From positions 186,001-250,000 of the forward strand of contig PGZL01000005.1 of the NCBI GenBank assembly GCA_002840095.1: a stretch of 64,000 nt of DNA, read 5' to 3'. The notes beneath the pieces were generated by a model. That model searched no databases. It saw only the letters and a list, made by a program, of their open reading frames with translations, and had not been told where the DNA came from. Origin of the DNA: Gammaproteobacteria bacterium HGW-Gammaproteobacteria-1 (GTDB lineage Bacteria; Pseudomonadota; Gammaproteobacteria; Thiohalomonadales; Thiohalomonadaceae). Below, in pieces: positions 55,713-64,000 of the stretch. Position numbers and translations under genes: made by a program. How positions within the stretch are numbered: the first letter of the stretch is position 1; each line of letters starts with the position of its first letter.

Positions 55713-57236
55713 GTGAACCGCGAGCATGTGATGTCGGTGCTGTACGACGTGACCATGGTCATCGGCGGCGAAGTCGCGGTCAAACCCCTGCTGACAAAAA
55801 CCCTGCAACGGCTGCTCTACCACACCTCATTTCCCACCGGCCTGCTGTTTCTCGACATTCCCGCGGCAGTGCAGGGCGAAACCGTAGCGGCGCAGCTGGC
55901 CGCCGCCGTGGGCGACTATGAGCTGGGTGAATGTGTCGGCAAGGTCATCGACGCGCCGGCAGCACTGTTGCACGGCCAGGCCGAATTGCAGGAGCATTCG
56001 CCGCTGCTGGCGCAGCTGCCGTGCTCGCCCGGAACGTATCAAACCTTTCTGCGCCTGCCCATCGACGGCATGGGTGTAATCCTGCTGCTGGCACCGGAAA
56101 CACCCCATACGGAGCTGCCGCTCACCAATGTGTTCCAGCCGGTAATGGCCAATCTGGCCAAGGCCATCGTCCTGTGCCGCAACAACGAAGCCTATACCGC
56201 CGATCTGATCTCGGAACGGGACGTGGCGCGCAGGGCCCGCGCAGTCAGCGAGGAGCGCTTTCACCACCTCGCGGCGGCGGCCCAAGACGCCATCATCATG
56301 CTCGACGACGACGGTCGCATCGAATACTGGAATCCGTCGGCCGAACGGCTCTTCGGCTATGGCCGGGAGGAGGCGATGGGCGCACAGATGCACGACCTGA
56401 TCGCACCGGCATCCTACCGTGCCGATTTCGCGCGGGGATTCGAGGCCTTTCGCTCCAGCGGCCAGGGTCCAATCGTCGGCAAAGTGGTGGAACTGGAGGC
56501 GCTGCGCAAGGACGGCTCCACTTTGCCGATCGAGCTCTCGGTGTCCGCCATGCACCTCAACGGCCGCTGGCATGCGGCCGGCATCATCCGCGACATTTCC
56601 GGACGCAAGGCCGACGAAGCGGCCCTGGCACACAGTGCCGGACAGTTGCAGCGGGCGTTACAGGGCGTCATCCAGGCCATCGCGACCACCATCGAAAAAC
56701 GCGATCCGTATACCGCAGGTCATCAGCAAACCACCGCACGCCTGGCGACGGCCATTGCCACGGAAATGGGTTGGGCACCGGATCGAATCGAAGGCCTGCG
56801 TCTGGGGGCCATGATCCACGACATCGGCAAGATTTATGTCCCCGCCGAAATCCTCAGCCGGCCCGGCGCACTGACCGAGTCGGAATTCAAGATCATCAAG
56901 GCCCACCCGTCGGTGGGCTACGATATCGTCAAGGACGTCGAGTTTCCCTGGCCGGTGGCAGCAATGATCCTCCAGCACCACGAACGCCTCGACGGTTCAG
57001 GTTATCCCGCCGGACTCGTGGGCGATGAAATCATCCCCGAAGCCCGCATTCTTTCCGTGGCCGATGTGGTCGAGGCGATCACCTCCCACCGTCCGTATCG
57101 ACCGGCACTCGGCGTCGAGGTGGGACTGGCCGAAATACTCAAATTCCGCGGCACATTGTTCGAACCGGCAGTGGTGGATGCCTGCGTTCGCATCATTCGC
57201 GAGCACCATTTCAGCTTCGCTCCGAATCCAGAGTAG
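55713..57236 (+). CDS. PAS-HD-GYP c-di-GMP phosphodiesterase
   Basis: 507 aa from GTG 55713, 3 nt after the FIST gene stop. The N-terminal ~180 residues form an unassigned, GAF-like sensory domain (LYDVTMVIGGEVAVKPLLTKTLQRLLYHTSFPTGLLFLDIP). Then comes PAS/PAC (RFHHLAAAAQDAIIMLDDDGRIEYWNPSAERLFGYGREEAM), followed by HD-GYP with GAMIHDIGKIYVPAEIL, the HHERLDGSGYPAGL motif, and the RPYRPALG tail. It cleaves c-di-GMP. Tight pairing with the FIST gene suggests one signalling module. Confidence 0.93.
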   Translation: MNREHVMSVLYDVTMVIGGEVAVKPLLTKTLQRLLYHTSFPTGLLFLDIPAAVQGETVAAQLAAAVGDYELGECVGKVIDAPAALLHGQAELQEHSPLLAQLPCSPGTYQTFLRLPIDGMGVILLLAPETPHTELPLTNVFQPVMANLAKAIVLCRNNEAYTADLISERDVARRARAVSEERFHHLAAAAQDAIIMLDDDGRIEYWNPSAERLFGYGREEAMGAQMHDLIAPASYRADFARGFEAFRSSGQGPIVGKVVELEALRKDGSTLPIELSVSAMHLNGRWHAAGIIRDISGRKADEAALAHSAGQLQRALQGVIQAIATTIEKRDPYTAGHQQTTARLATAIATEMGWAPDRIEGLRLGAMIHDIGKIYVPAEILSRPGALTESEFKIIKAHPSVGYDIVKDVEFPWPVAAMILQHHERLDGSGYPAGLVGDEIIPEARILSVADVVEAITSHRPYRPALGVEVGLAEILKFRGTLFEPAVVDACVRIIREHHFSFAPNPE

Positions 57237-57309
57237 CAATACACGGCATGAAAAAACCGTTGCAGCTTACCTATACTAATGTGCAAAAGAGACGAAAGGA
57301 GGCGCTGCA

Positions 57310-58695
57310 ATGCAACATTTCGACTTCGTGGTCATCGGCTCGGGGCCTGCCGGGCAGCGCGCCGCCATCCAGGCGGCAAAGTTCGGCAAGAAGGTAGCCA
57401 TTATCGAGCGCCGTGAAACCGTCGGCGGCGTCTGTCTGCACACCGGCACCATTCCCAGCAAGACCTTGCGGGAGGCCGTGCTGTATCTTTCCGGTTGGGA
57501 ACAGCGTGGCCTGTACGGGCAGGACTACCGCCTCAAGGCCGATCTCACCATCGATGATCTCAAGCGGCGGCTGGCCATCACCATCTCCCGCGAGGTGGAG
57601 GTCATCAACCACCAGCTGACACGCAACGGCGTGACGGTCATCCAGGGTGCCGCCAACTTCACCGATGCTCATCATCTCATCGTCACCAGCAATCAGGGCA
57701 AAACCCTGGCGCTGCACGCCGATTACCTGCTCATCGCCACCGGCACCCACCCGGTACGGCCGGAAGGCATACCCTTCGACAACAGTACGGTGCTGGACAG
57801 CGACGACATCCTGAACGTGGCCCGATTGCCGCGCTCGATGACGGTGGTCGGTGCCGGGGTCATCGGAATCGAATATGCCGCCATCTTCAGCGCCATGGAT
57901 ATCGAGGTAACCGTCATCGACGGCCGCGATGCGATCCTGGGGTTCCTCGACCGGGAGATCGTCGACGAATTCGTGCATCAGATGCGCGAGCGCGGCGTCG
58001 TCATGCGTCTGGGGGAGGAACTCGCCGGAATCAGCCACGACAACGGCCAGGTCAGCACCGCACTCAAAAGCGGCAAGCGCATCAGCTCCGACATCGTCCT
58101 GTTCGCGGCGGGCCGTACCGGCAGCACCAACACCCTGCAACTGGACAAGGCCGGCGTACCCTGCGATCAGCGCCATCTCATCAAGGTCAACGAGAACTTC
58201 CAGACCGAGGTGCCTCATATCTACGCCGCCGGCGACGTCATCGGATTCCCCAGCCTGGCCTCCACCTCGATGGAGCAGGGCAGGCTGGCGGCCTGCCACG
58301 CCTTCGGTCATCCCATCGTCAGTCGCAGCGAAAGCCTGCCGTTCGGCGTCTATGCCGTTCCGGAAATGAGTATGGTAGGCATCACCGAACAGGAACTGAC
58401 CAAGAAAGGCATCCCTTACGAAACCGGTGTCGCGCGCCTGCGCGAAACCGCCCGCGGCCAAATCATGGGGCTGGATCAGGGCATGCTGAAAATCCTCGTC
58501 AGCCTGGATGATCGCCGGCTGCTCGGCGTCCACATCCTGGGCGAAGGTGCTACCGAACTGATACATATAGGCCAGGCCGTACTGTCACTGGGTGGCACGC
58601 TCGATTATTTCCTCACCACGGTTTTCAACTACCCGACCCTGGCGGAGGCCTACAAGGTCGCCGCTCTGGATGCCTGGAATCGCCTGGAGAAATAG
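57310..58695 (+). CDS. sthA: Soluble pyridine nucleotide transhydrogenase
   Basis: 461 aa; AAGGAGG before the ATG. The FAD-binding GSGPAGQRAAIQAAK and the disulfide-reductase-family segment GGVCLHTGTIPSKTLREA, in which only one Cys of the usual redox pair remains, are typical of SthA. A second nucleotide-binding GAGVIGIEYAAIFSAM follows, then the C-terminal dimer interface. It balances NADPH and NADH by hydride transfer in the cytoplasm. It stands alone. Confidence 0.93.
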   Translation: MQHFDFVVIGSGPAGQRAAIQAAKFGKKVAIIERRETVGGVCLHTGTIPSKTLREAVLYLSGWEQRGLYGQDYRLKADLTIDDLKRRLAITISREVEVINHQLTRNGVTVIQGAANFTDAHHLIVTSNQGKTLALHADYLLIATGTHPVRPEGIPFDNSTVLDSDDILNVARLPRSMTVVGAGVIGIEYAAIFSAMDIEVTVIDGRDAILGFLDREIVDEFVHQMRERGVVMRLGEELAGISHDNGQVSTALKSGKRISSDIVLFAAGRTGSTNTLQLDKAGVPCDQRHLIKVNENFQTEVPHIYAAGDVIGFPSLASTSMEQGRLAACHAFGHPIVSRSESLPFGVYAVPEMSMVGITEQELTKKGIPYETGVARLRETARGQIMGLDQGMLKILVSLDDRRLLGVHILGEGATELIHIGQAVLSLGGTLDYFLTTVFNYPTLAEAYKVAALDAWNRLEK

Positions 58696-58859
58696 GGATA
58701 CCGTTTAGCGCTTGAACGATAAATACCCGATATTCGGCTGGCCCGATAGCGGCACCGCCCTGACGCAAAGGAATTGTGGCAACGGCCACCACAAAGGCCG
58801 CTTGGCGTCGCAGTGAACACCGTTTTATACTGCAAAAAACAACACTAACGAGGCGTCAC

Positions 58860-61049
58860 ATGTCACGGAGTTCCCAAGCCACCTCATTCTTTGATTTCCT
58901 GATCTGCCAAAATCAACACAATACCTCCTATCACCTTTTCCGACTGGCCCCCCTTGCGGACGAGGTGTTTACACCGGTTCCGTTGGGTATTGACGCAGCT
59001 TTCGATCCGACGTATCGAATGGCACAGGTTGGTGGTTACCTGCTGCAATGGAGCCCGATTCTCCAGCAGGACAATACTCCCGGCTATAAATTCAAACTCA
59101 TGGAGTTCAATCCGGATACTTCTGATCCGCTGAATGGCGAGGCTGTCCAGAGTGGCTTCTGGAAGAAGACAAAGTTCTGGGGGAACTACCGGGATCATTA
59201 CAGTTTCGATCCCAATGAAGACCTGCATCTGGATCTCACCCCTATCGGCAGCTTTGTTCTGAACATGATCCCTGCGGAGGGGCGCGGAACGTTTGAGCTC
59301 TGGAACTTCGATCCCCAACCCAGCTCCCCCGGGAATGCCGACCCACTTCCGGCACCCTATACCGGCCAGGGCGGTTTTCCGCTCATCAAGAAAGGGCACA
59401 CGCTGATTCCGGTCGGCAACTACGTCCTGGATCGACTGCCGGATGGAAAGCATTTCCGCCTGTGGAGTTTCGATCCGCAAATGCACCCGCCTCTTGCACT
59501 TCCGGCGGTTCAGGAAGGTCGCTGGGATAACATCGACGAACGGCATCAGCTTACGGCGATAGGTGGTCACATTCTGGACTGGCAGCCTGAGGAGGGCAGT
59601 TATCGGCTATGGAAGCTCGATCCCGAGCATAAAGACGTTCTTATCGGCCCCGTGCGTGAAGGCAGGTTACCGGAAGGGATAGGTCCGGGGTCAGTGCTGA
59701 CCGGCTTCCAACCGCGAATTCCCGTTCAGGAGAAATTTTCCGGCACGCCGGGCACCATGGATTTCATGCGCTCGAAGATCAAGCACGTGGTCTACTACAT
59801 GGTCGAGAGCCGTTCCTTCGACAATGTCTGCGGCTGGCTCTACGAGAACGGTGACGCAGGGTGTCACTACGTCGGATCGCAGGAACCGTTCGATGGCGCG
59901 AGCACCGATCACTTTAACCTTGATGGCGACAGGAAGGTATACGTAAGCAAGTATCAGGACGGCAAGCTGAGCGATCAGTGGGATCTCAAAATCCTAAATC
60001 AGGACCCATTCCATGACACCAGCGACAACCTGCAACAGATGTTTGCGGAAGACCCCGGGTACTGGGGCCTCGCCAAACCTGATATGGGCGGTTTTATCCT
60101 CAACAACGTCAACCCGCAAGTGATGGAAACCTTTGGCCCGGAACAATTGCCGATACTGAACGGTCTGGCCAAACACTTTGGGATATCCGACCGTTGGTTC
60201 TGTTCCATTCCCGGCGGAACGGACGTCAATCGTGCTTTCTCAGTTACCGGCTCCGCCTTCGACAAGCTCGGCACCTGGGAAGGAGGCAACGCCTACGCCT
60301 ACTGGCCCAAGTATCCCCATCGTCAATCGATCTGGAAGGTGCTCTGGAGCCACGGGGTTACGGACTGGAAGATCTACAACTCAGTGCTGTGGGAAAACTG
60401 CATCTTTACCTACCAACTTTATCTGCAGGGACAGATCCCTTCTGTCGACGCGAACCACACCAAGTTCCTGGCTGACATTGAACAATTCAAACAGGACGCC
60501 CTGAGCGGCAATCTGCCGGCTTTCAGCTTTCTCGAACCGGTCTGGATCGCCCCCTCCGGCGCAACGTCATATCATCCGGGAGCGGACATTGTGCCGGCTG
60601 AACGGGCGCTCAACGAGATCTACGAGGCGATCAAGAGCGGTCCCGGCTGGGAAGAGACTCTACTTGTCATTACCTTCGACAAGAACAACGGCATCTACGA
60701 CCACGTCGCACCGCCGTACGCAAAGAAGCCCTGGCCAAATGATATAAATAACGGTTTTTCCTATGACCTGATGGGACCACGCGTGCCAACCATCATGGTC
60801 TCGCCATGGATAAAGGAGCACACCGTGTTCCGGGCCGAAGGGGATATCCCGTTCGATTCAACGTCATTTGCGGCGACACTGCTCAAGTGGTTCGGTGTCC
60901 CGAGAAACCTTTGGGGACTTGGAGATCGCATGGACATCGCCCCCACCTTTGAGGCTGTGCTGCAGGTGCCGGCGTCCGCGCCGAGAAAGGATGCGCCGAC
61001 GCTGACGCCGCCATATGACAAGTCATTCCCGAAAGGGGCGACCAGCTAG
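58860..61049 (+). CDS. Phospholipase C/acid phosphatase-type phosphoesterase with altered active site and N-terminal repeats
   Basis: 729 aa from ATG 58860 (AGG 7 nt upstream). The N-terminal ~300 residues hold four similar blocks, each GxxVLxxxP..FxLWxFDP (starts near 57, 129, 185 and 234), a propeller-like or carbohydrate-binding arrangement. The C-terminal domain is of the phosphoesterase (PLC/AcpA) family: IKHVVYYMVESRSFDNVCGWLY, DWKIYNSVLW, FSFLEPVWIAPSG, VITFDKNNGIYDHVAPP, TIMVSPWIKEHTVF. In most family members the corresponding sites read ENRSFD and DE(H/N)xG; here they are ESRSFD and DKNNG, so a metal or catalytic residue is replaced. No signal peptide is seen. It converges with a DNase II-like gene. 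Confidence 0.8.
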   Translation: MSRSSQATSFFDFLICQNQHNTSYHLFRLAPLADEVFTPVPLGIDAAFDPTYRMAQVGGYLLQWSPILQQDNTPGYKFKLMEFNPDTSDPLNGEAVQSGFWKKTKFWGNYRDHYSFDPNEDLHLDLTPIGSFVLNMIPAEGRGTFELWNFDPQPSSPGNADPLPAPYTGQGGFPLIKKGHTLIPVGNYVLDRLPDGKHFRLWSFDPQMHPPLALPAVQEGRWDNIDERHQLTAIGGHILDWQPEEGSYRLWKLDPEHKDVLIGPVREGRLPEGIGPGSVLTGFQPRIPVQEKFSGTPGTMDFMRSKIKHVVYYMVESRSFDNVCGWLYENGDAGCHYVGSQEPFDGASTDHFNLDGDRKVYVSKYQDGKLSDQWDLKILNQDPFHDTSDNLQQMFAEDPGYWGLAKPDMGGFILNNVNPQVMETFGPEQLPILNGLAKHFGISDRWFCSIPGGTDVNRAFSVTGSAFDKLGTWEGGNAYAYWPKYPHRQSIWKVLWSHGVTDWKIYNSVLWENCIFTYQLYLQGQIPSVDANHTKFLADIEQFKQDALSGNLPAFSFLEPVWIAPSGATSYHPGADIVPAERALNEIYEAIKSGPGWEETLLVITFDKNNGIYDHVAPPYAKKPWPNDINNGFSYDLMGPRVPTIMVSPWIKEHTVFRAEGDIPFDSTSFAATLLKWFGVPRNLWGLGDRMDIAPTFEAVLQVPASAPRKDAPTLTPPYDKSFPKGATS

Positions 61050-61058
61050 GATATGGTT

Positions 61059-62087
61059 TTAAGCAGGGGAGACTTGATTAAGCTGATGAAGCTTTTCTTC
61101 GGCATTTTTCAATGCCTCCCACAACTTGGGCTCCTGAAAACAGAGACTGCCGCCGCCGCGCTTTTCCTGCGAGACCATGCGATTGATGTCGGCCACACAC
61201 ACCCAGGGCAATGAGCTCGTGCCGTTCTTCAGGGCAGTGGCCCATTTGGCATGGTCTTTGGTGTAGCTCCACTCATAGGTCAGTGTAGGCTCGACCTTGA
61301 ACTGAACATTCAGCAGGTCTTCGTCGTAATCGTCGGAGCGATTGTCCTGCAAGGGGGTTACTGCGCCTCTTCGCCAGGTCTCGACGACGAGGTCGCATTG
61401 CAACTTGGGTGATATCAGGTCCAGCCAAAAATCCTCCCCCCACTTTCTGCTCTTGGCGATGAGCAGGAACTCCTTGCCGCCCTTCGATGTAAATCGAACT
61501 GTGGAGGGTTGTTTTGTTTCATTCACCCCGGAGCCATCGAATAGCAGCGATAGCGGTTCGTCTTTCCCGAGGGACGACGGGATACGGGAGCTCCCCTTAA
61601 GGACTTGTGGATTTTGCTGGCACAGCATCTGGCCGGCGATTTGGTTGGCCGTCTGGTAGTCAGGCAAGGAAATACAGATATAGGTTTGGCCGTAGATTGC
61701 CTCGTCGTCTGGGAGGGTGGCTTCCTTGCTGGCAGGAAAGCGGGGGGTCGAATGCAGCAGCAGCAGCGCCGAGTCGCTCGCTTTATCAAAGGCCAGAATC
61801 CCCTTGCAGTGACCCTTTTCGGAATTATTTCCTTCCTTGTCGACGTGCTCATCGTTGTAAACGATATAGCCGCCGCTGTCAGGGGCATTGAATATTGCCG
61901 ACAAGGTATGGTCCAGAGCCTGCTGGTCCTGATCCAGGCCAACCGGTGATAGAGCCAGCGCACCGGAGTCGGGGTCGAAGTAGAGAAAGTCGAAGCCTTT
62001 GTTGTTGGTGCTTCCCGTATGCTCGGGGGTTTTATAGATAAACCACCAATCAACCGGAGCTCCTTGCTGATTCTTTGCCTCGATCAT
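61059..62087 (-). CDS. Deoxyribonuclease II family protein
   Basis: 342 aa. DNase II pattern: NQQGAPVDWWFIYKTP at the N-terminus, GFDFLYFDP, GGYIVYNDEH, then HCKGILAFDKASDSALLLLHSTPRFP with the first HxK, and near the C-terminus SYTKDHAKWATALKNG with the second HxK and PWVCVADINRMVSQEKRGGG. DNase II is a phospholipase-D-superfamily acid endonuclease of animal lysosomes; bacterial members are few. Both catalytic HxK motifs are present. No clear signal peptide is seen in this frame. It ends 9 bp from the phosphoesterase stop (convergent). Confidence 0.85.
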   Translation of the reverse strand: MIEAKNQQGAPVDWWFIYKTPEHTGSTNNKGFDFLYFDPDSGALALSPVGLDQDQQALDHTLSAIFNAPDSGGYIVYNDEHVDKEGNNSEKGHCKGILAFDKASDSALLLLHSTPRFPASKEATLPDDEAIYGQTYICISLPDYQTANQIAGQMLCQQNPQVLKGSSRIPSSLGKDEPLSLLFDGSGVNETKQPSTVRFTSKGGKEFLLIAKSRKWGEDFWLDLISPKLQCDLVVETWRRGAVTPLQDNRSDDYDEDLLNVQFKVEPTLTYEWSYTKDHAKWATALKNGTSSLPWVCVADINRMVSQEKRGGGSLCFQEPKLWEALKNAEEKLHQLNQVSPA

Positions 62088-62340
62088 CCGAGCTAAACCT
62101 CCCTTTCACGAAATTGAAACGTCAATCGTATCAGTTCGGGGAACGGGAGGAGCAAGAGGGGGGTATACGCTATATAACCCATTTTACCCATACCATCTAA
62201 TATACTAATATGGTTCAATATGTTGCTTTCGCGCAGGATACCGGTATGGTATTCCGATTAATGGGATTCTCGATTGAAGAATCATCAAGGGCGGACGCAA
62301 TCTGGGCGGGAAATACAGCCAGACAGCGGTTAATAAAAAC

Positions 62341-63138
62341 ATGTTTCGCTATTTTGGCTTTGGTTCCAATTTGAACATCACCTCACTGCGAGCCAAGGGC
62401 GTTGAGCCGGTGGCATCACGACCTGCTGTGTTGCGCGGTTGGCGTCTGCGCTTCAATGTGCGGCACTTCTTCCGCCACGAGGGTGGGGTGGGCAATATCG
62501 AGCGTTCCGAAAAGCCCGGCGACAGGGTACTCGGTGTGCTCTACGACTGTCAGGACGAGGCCCTTGCTCCACTGGATGCGATGGAGGCCTGCGGCCACGG
62601 TTATGAACGTATTACCGTCGAAGTGAACGCCGATGGTGACCTTATTCCAGCGCTCACCTACGTCGGGATGCCCAGATTCATCGACGACAGTTGCCTGCCG
62701 AGCCGCCGCTATCTCAACATAGTACTCAATGGTGCCCGCAGTGCCGGTCTTGACGCCGATTATGTACGGGAGCTCGAGGCACAGCCGGTTCACCAGCCCG
62801 AGGACTATCCGCCGTTTACGCCACCGCCCGGCGACTATCCGGTATTCGATGCCACGTCCCTGTCACAACAGCCGCTGTATACAGCGCTCCATGGGGCCGT
62901 ATTTGACATGTCTGGGGCACGGCCACAGCACGAATACCTGAAGAGTTTCTTTGGCGGACGGGACATGACGCTGTTTCATCTCAAGCGGCTGGACAGCAGC
63001 GACGGCAATGAGTCTATGGACGATATCCGGTATGGATGCCTCAGCGAGGCCCAATTGCAGTATCTCAACGGCTACCTGAATGAGTATGCCAGAGAGTATC
63101 GCTACGTTGGCCGCTTCGATTACAACAACGAAGATTGA
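62341..63138 (+). CDS. Gamma-glutamylcyclotransferase-like domain fused to MAPR-type haem/steroid-binding domain
   Basis: 265 aa. The N-terminal ~150 residues match the GGCT fold (FRYFGFGSNLN, RGWRLRFNV, ERSEKPGDRVLGVLYDC, LAPLDAMEACGHGYERITVEV with a candidate catalytic Glu). The C-terminal ~100 residues match cytochrome-b5-like MAPR domains (PVFDATSLSQQPLYTALHGAVFDMSG, EYLKSFFGGRDMTLFHL, YAREYRYVGRF). No Shine-Dalgarno is obvious. I infer a cytoplasmic enzyme whose activity or location is linked to haem or sterol-type binding. The upstream 250 bp are AT-rich and contain no gene. Confidence 0.75.
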   Translation: MFRYFGFGSNLNITSLRAKGVEPVASRPAVLRGWRLRFNVRHFFRHEGGVGNIERSEKPGDRVLGVLYDCQDEALAPLDAMEACGHGYERITVEVNADGDLIPALTYVGMPRFIDDSCLPSRRYLNIVLNGARSAGLDADYVRELEAQPVHQPEDYPPFTPPPGDYPVFDATSLSQQPLYTALHGAVFDMSGARPQHEYLKSFFGGRDMTLFHLKRLDSSDGNESMDDIRYGCLSEAQLQYLNGYLNEYAREYRYVGRFDYNNED

Positions 63139-63149
63139 GGATCACAGCA

Positions 63150-63866
63150 ATGGATCAGTTTCCACCGGCACTATCCCATGGAGCTCTTAAAGAAGTTTTC
63201 CCCGACGTGTTTTTTGTCAGCGGCTCCATGGAGACAGTTCTTCAGGGGATGGACTGGAAGTTCAGCCGTAACATGACCGTGGTACGCGACGGCGCTCGCT
63301 TGATTATCGTTAACAGTGTGCGCCTGAGCGATGAGGGTATGGCCGAACTCGACAAACTTGGCAAGGTGACCGACGTGGTGCGCCTCGGTTCGCTGCACGG
63401 ACGCGACGACCCGTACTACGTGGATCGCTACGGTGCAGAGTACTGGATGATGCCTGGGATGACGCACGAGACAGGCCTGAGGGCAACGCAAACCCTCACC
63501 GCCGAAGGCCCGTTGCCGATTTCCGACGCTTCCGTGTTCGAGTTCCGCACCACCAAAATCCCCGAAGGGATCCTGCGCCTCGACCGCTCACGCGGCATTC
63601 TTATCGCCTGTGATGCCCTGCAGAACTGGCTCACGCCCGATGAGTATTTCTCCGAGTCATCGAAGGAGCTGATGCAGAAAATGGGCTTCTTCACACCGGC
63701 TAATCTCGGTCCGGTCTGGGTCCAGGCTGCCGAACCTGCGGCCGAAGACTTTGCCCATCTCAAGGAAATGCCGTTTAAACACGCCCTGTGCGGTCACGGC
63801 GATCCCCTGACCGACACTGCGTACGAGGACTACTGCGCTACGTTCAAACGCGTGTTCGGCATCTAA
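63150..63866 (+). CDS. MBL-fold-like protein (DUF4336-like)
   Basis: 238 aa from ATG 63150 with GAGGAT upstream. The pattern MTVVRDGARLIIVNSVRLSDEGMAELDKLGKVTDVVRLGSLHGRDDPYYVDRYGAEYWMMPG is like small metallo-beta-lactamase-fold relatives that keep one His/Asp set (SLHGRDDPYY and CGHGDPLTD). Whether both metal sites are complete is unclear. It starts 11 nt after the GGCT-MAPR stop, so the two genes are probably one operon. Function unknown. Confidence 0.6.
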   Translation: MDQFPPALSHGALKEVFPDVFFVSGSMETVLQGMDWKFSRNMTVVRDGARLIIVNSVRLSDEGMAELDKLGKVTDVVRLGSLHGRDDPYYVDRYGAEYWMMPGMTHETGLRATQTLTAEGPLPISDASVFEFRTTKIPEGILRLDRSRGILIACDALQNWLTPDEYFSESSKELMQKMGFFTPANLGPVWVQAAEPAAEDFAHLKEMPFKHALCGHGDPLTDTAYEDYCATFKRVFGI

Positions 63867-63890
63867 ATCCCGATTACGTGAGGGGATAAC

Positions 63891-64000
63891 GTGGAAGCGA
63901 CGGGGCTGCATCTGCCCGACTACGCTGTTGGCCCGGCCTTGTACCGGGCCGACGGGCGTGTGGTTTATCGCGCCCGCCGTCGGGCCGATGGCGCCACGGT
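63891..64000 (+). CDS. Start of a protein-kinase-like gene (3' end outside window)
   Basis: GTG 63891 with GAGGGG upstream. The 36 visible residues (LPDYAVGPALYRADGRVVYR and ARRRADGATV) fit the start of a Ser/Thr kinase N-lobe, as in large kinase-ATPase-histidine-kinase hybrid sensors, with a Gly-poor P-loop region. Only the beginning is present, so the identity is tentative. Confidence 0.5.
   Translation, partial: MEATGLHLPDYAVGPALYRADGRVVYRARRRADGAT

Noticed and set aside
57271-58566. 431-codon minus-strand ORF opposite sthA
   Set aside because: Antisense frame of a clear FAD/NAD enzyme with no conserved features.

Overview
The window reads as chromosomal DNA from a GC-rich, respiring gammaproteobacterium, probably a sulfur oxidiser of the Chromatiales / Ectothiorhodospiraceae type. 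This taxonomic guess is inference. It rests on soxYZ, many c-type cytochrome and c-di-GMP genes, DbpA, YebG with a LexA-like box, SthA and a REP/RAYT system. Most of the window is housekeeping and signalling DNA. Two stretches (1-4531 and about 10160-13810) are clearly more AT-rich and look acquired.

Layout. 1-4531: a tight plus-strand cluster of a C5 DNA methyltransferase (5' end outside the window), an HD-domain protein, an ORC/CDC6-like P-loop ATPase and an unrecognised protein, consistent with a restriction- or defence-type system. 4532-5491: an array of about 190-bp repeats, each ending in a conserved palindrome, directly downstream of a REP-associated tyrosine transposase (RAYT, 5492-6472). 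A fifth copy at 9065-9238 abuts and truncates a TauD-like dioxygenase pseudogene; an intact paralogue lies at 37272-38204. DbpA and a VF530-family gene lie between. 9332-10159: an AraC/Ogt-type Ada protein. 10363-13810: a RiPP-like cassette with a 58-residue candidate precursor, a SPASM radical SAM enzyme and a B12-binding radical SAM enzyme.

14.8-19.0 kb: an aldehyde dehydrogenase/DUF779 operon with a likely sigma-54 promoter, divergent from an AcoR-type activator. 19-37 kb: c-di-GMP enzymes (two GGDEF-EAL, one GGDEF, one PAS/GAF/HD-GYP), a ModA-like protein overlapping one of them, cytochrome c, a tRNA-Gly, an S4/pseudouridine-synthase homologue that appears to lack the catalytic Asp, and soxYZ. 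37-50 kb: the TauD paralogue, a protein carrying a phage-type EIQSDWHQ motif, yebG, a lytic transglycosylase, a Vgb-like propeller, TetR plus O-methyltransferase, MsrA, a di-haem peroxidase, a Crp/Fnr regulator and a GST. 50-64 kb: a PAS-GGDEF protein, YaiI, a cytidylate-kinase-like protein coupled to an orphan AtpC, a FIST/HD-GYP pair, SthA, a PLC-like phosphoesterase convergent with a DNase II homologue, a GGCT-MAPR fusion, an MBL-like protein and the start of a kinase-like gene.

The best candidates for something undescribed are the methyltransferase/HD/ATPase cluster, the radical SAM RiPP cassette with its inverted repeats, and the RAYT-linked repeat family. All functional calls come from reading motifs; no database search was run.
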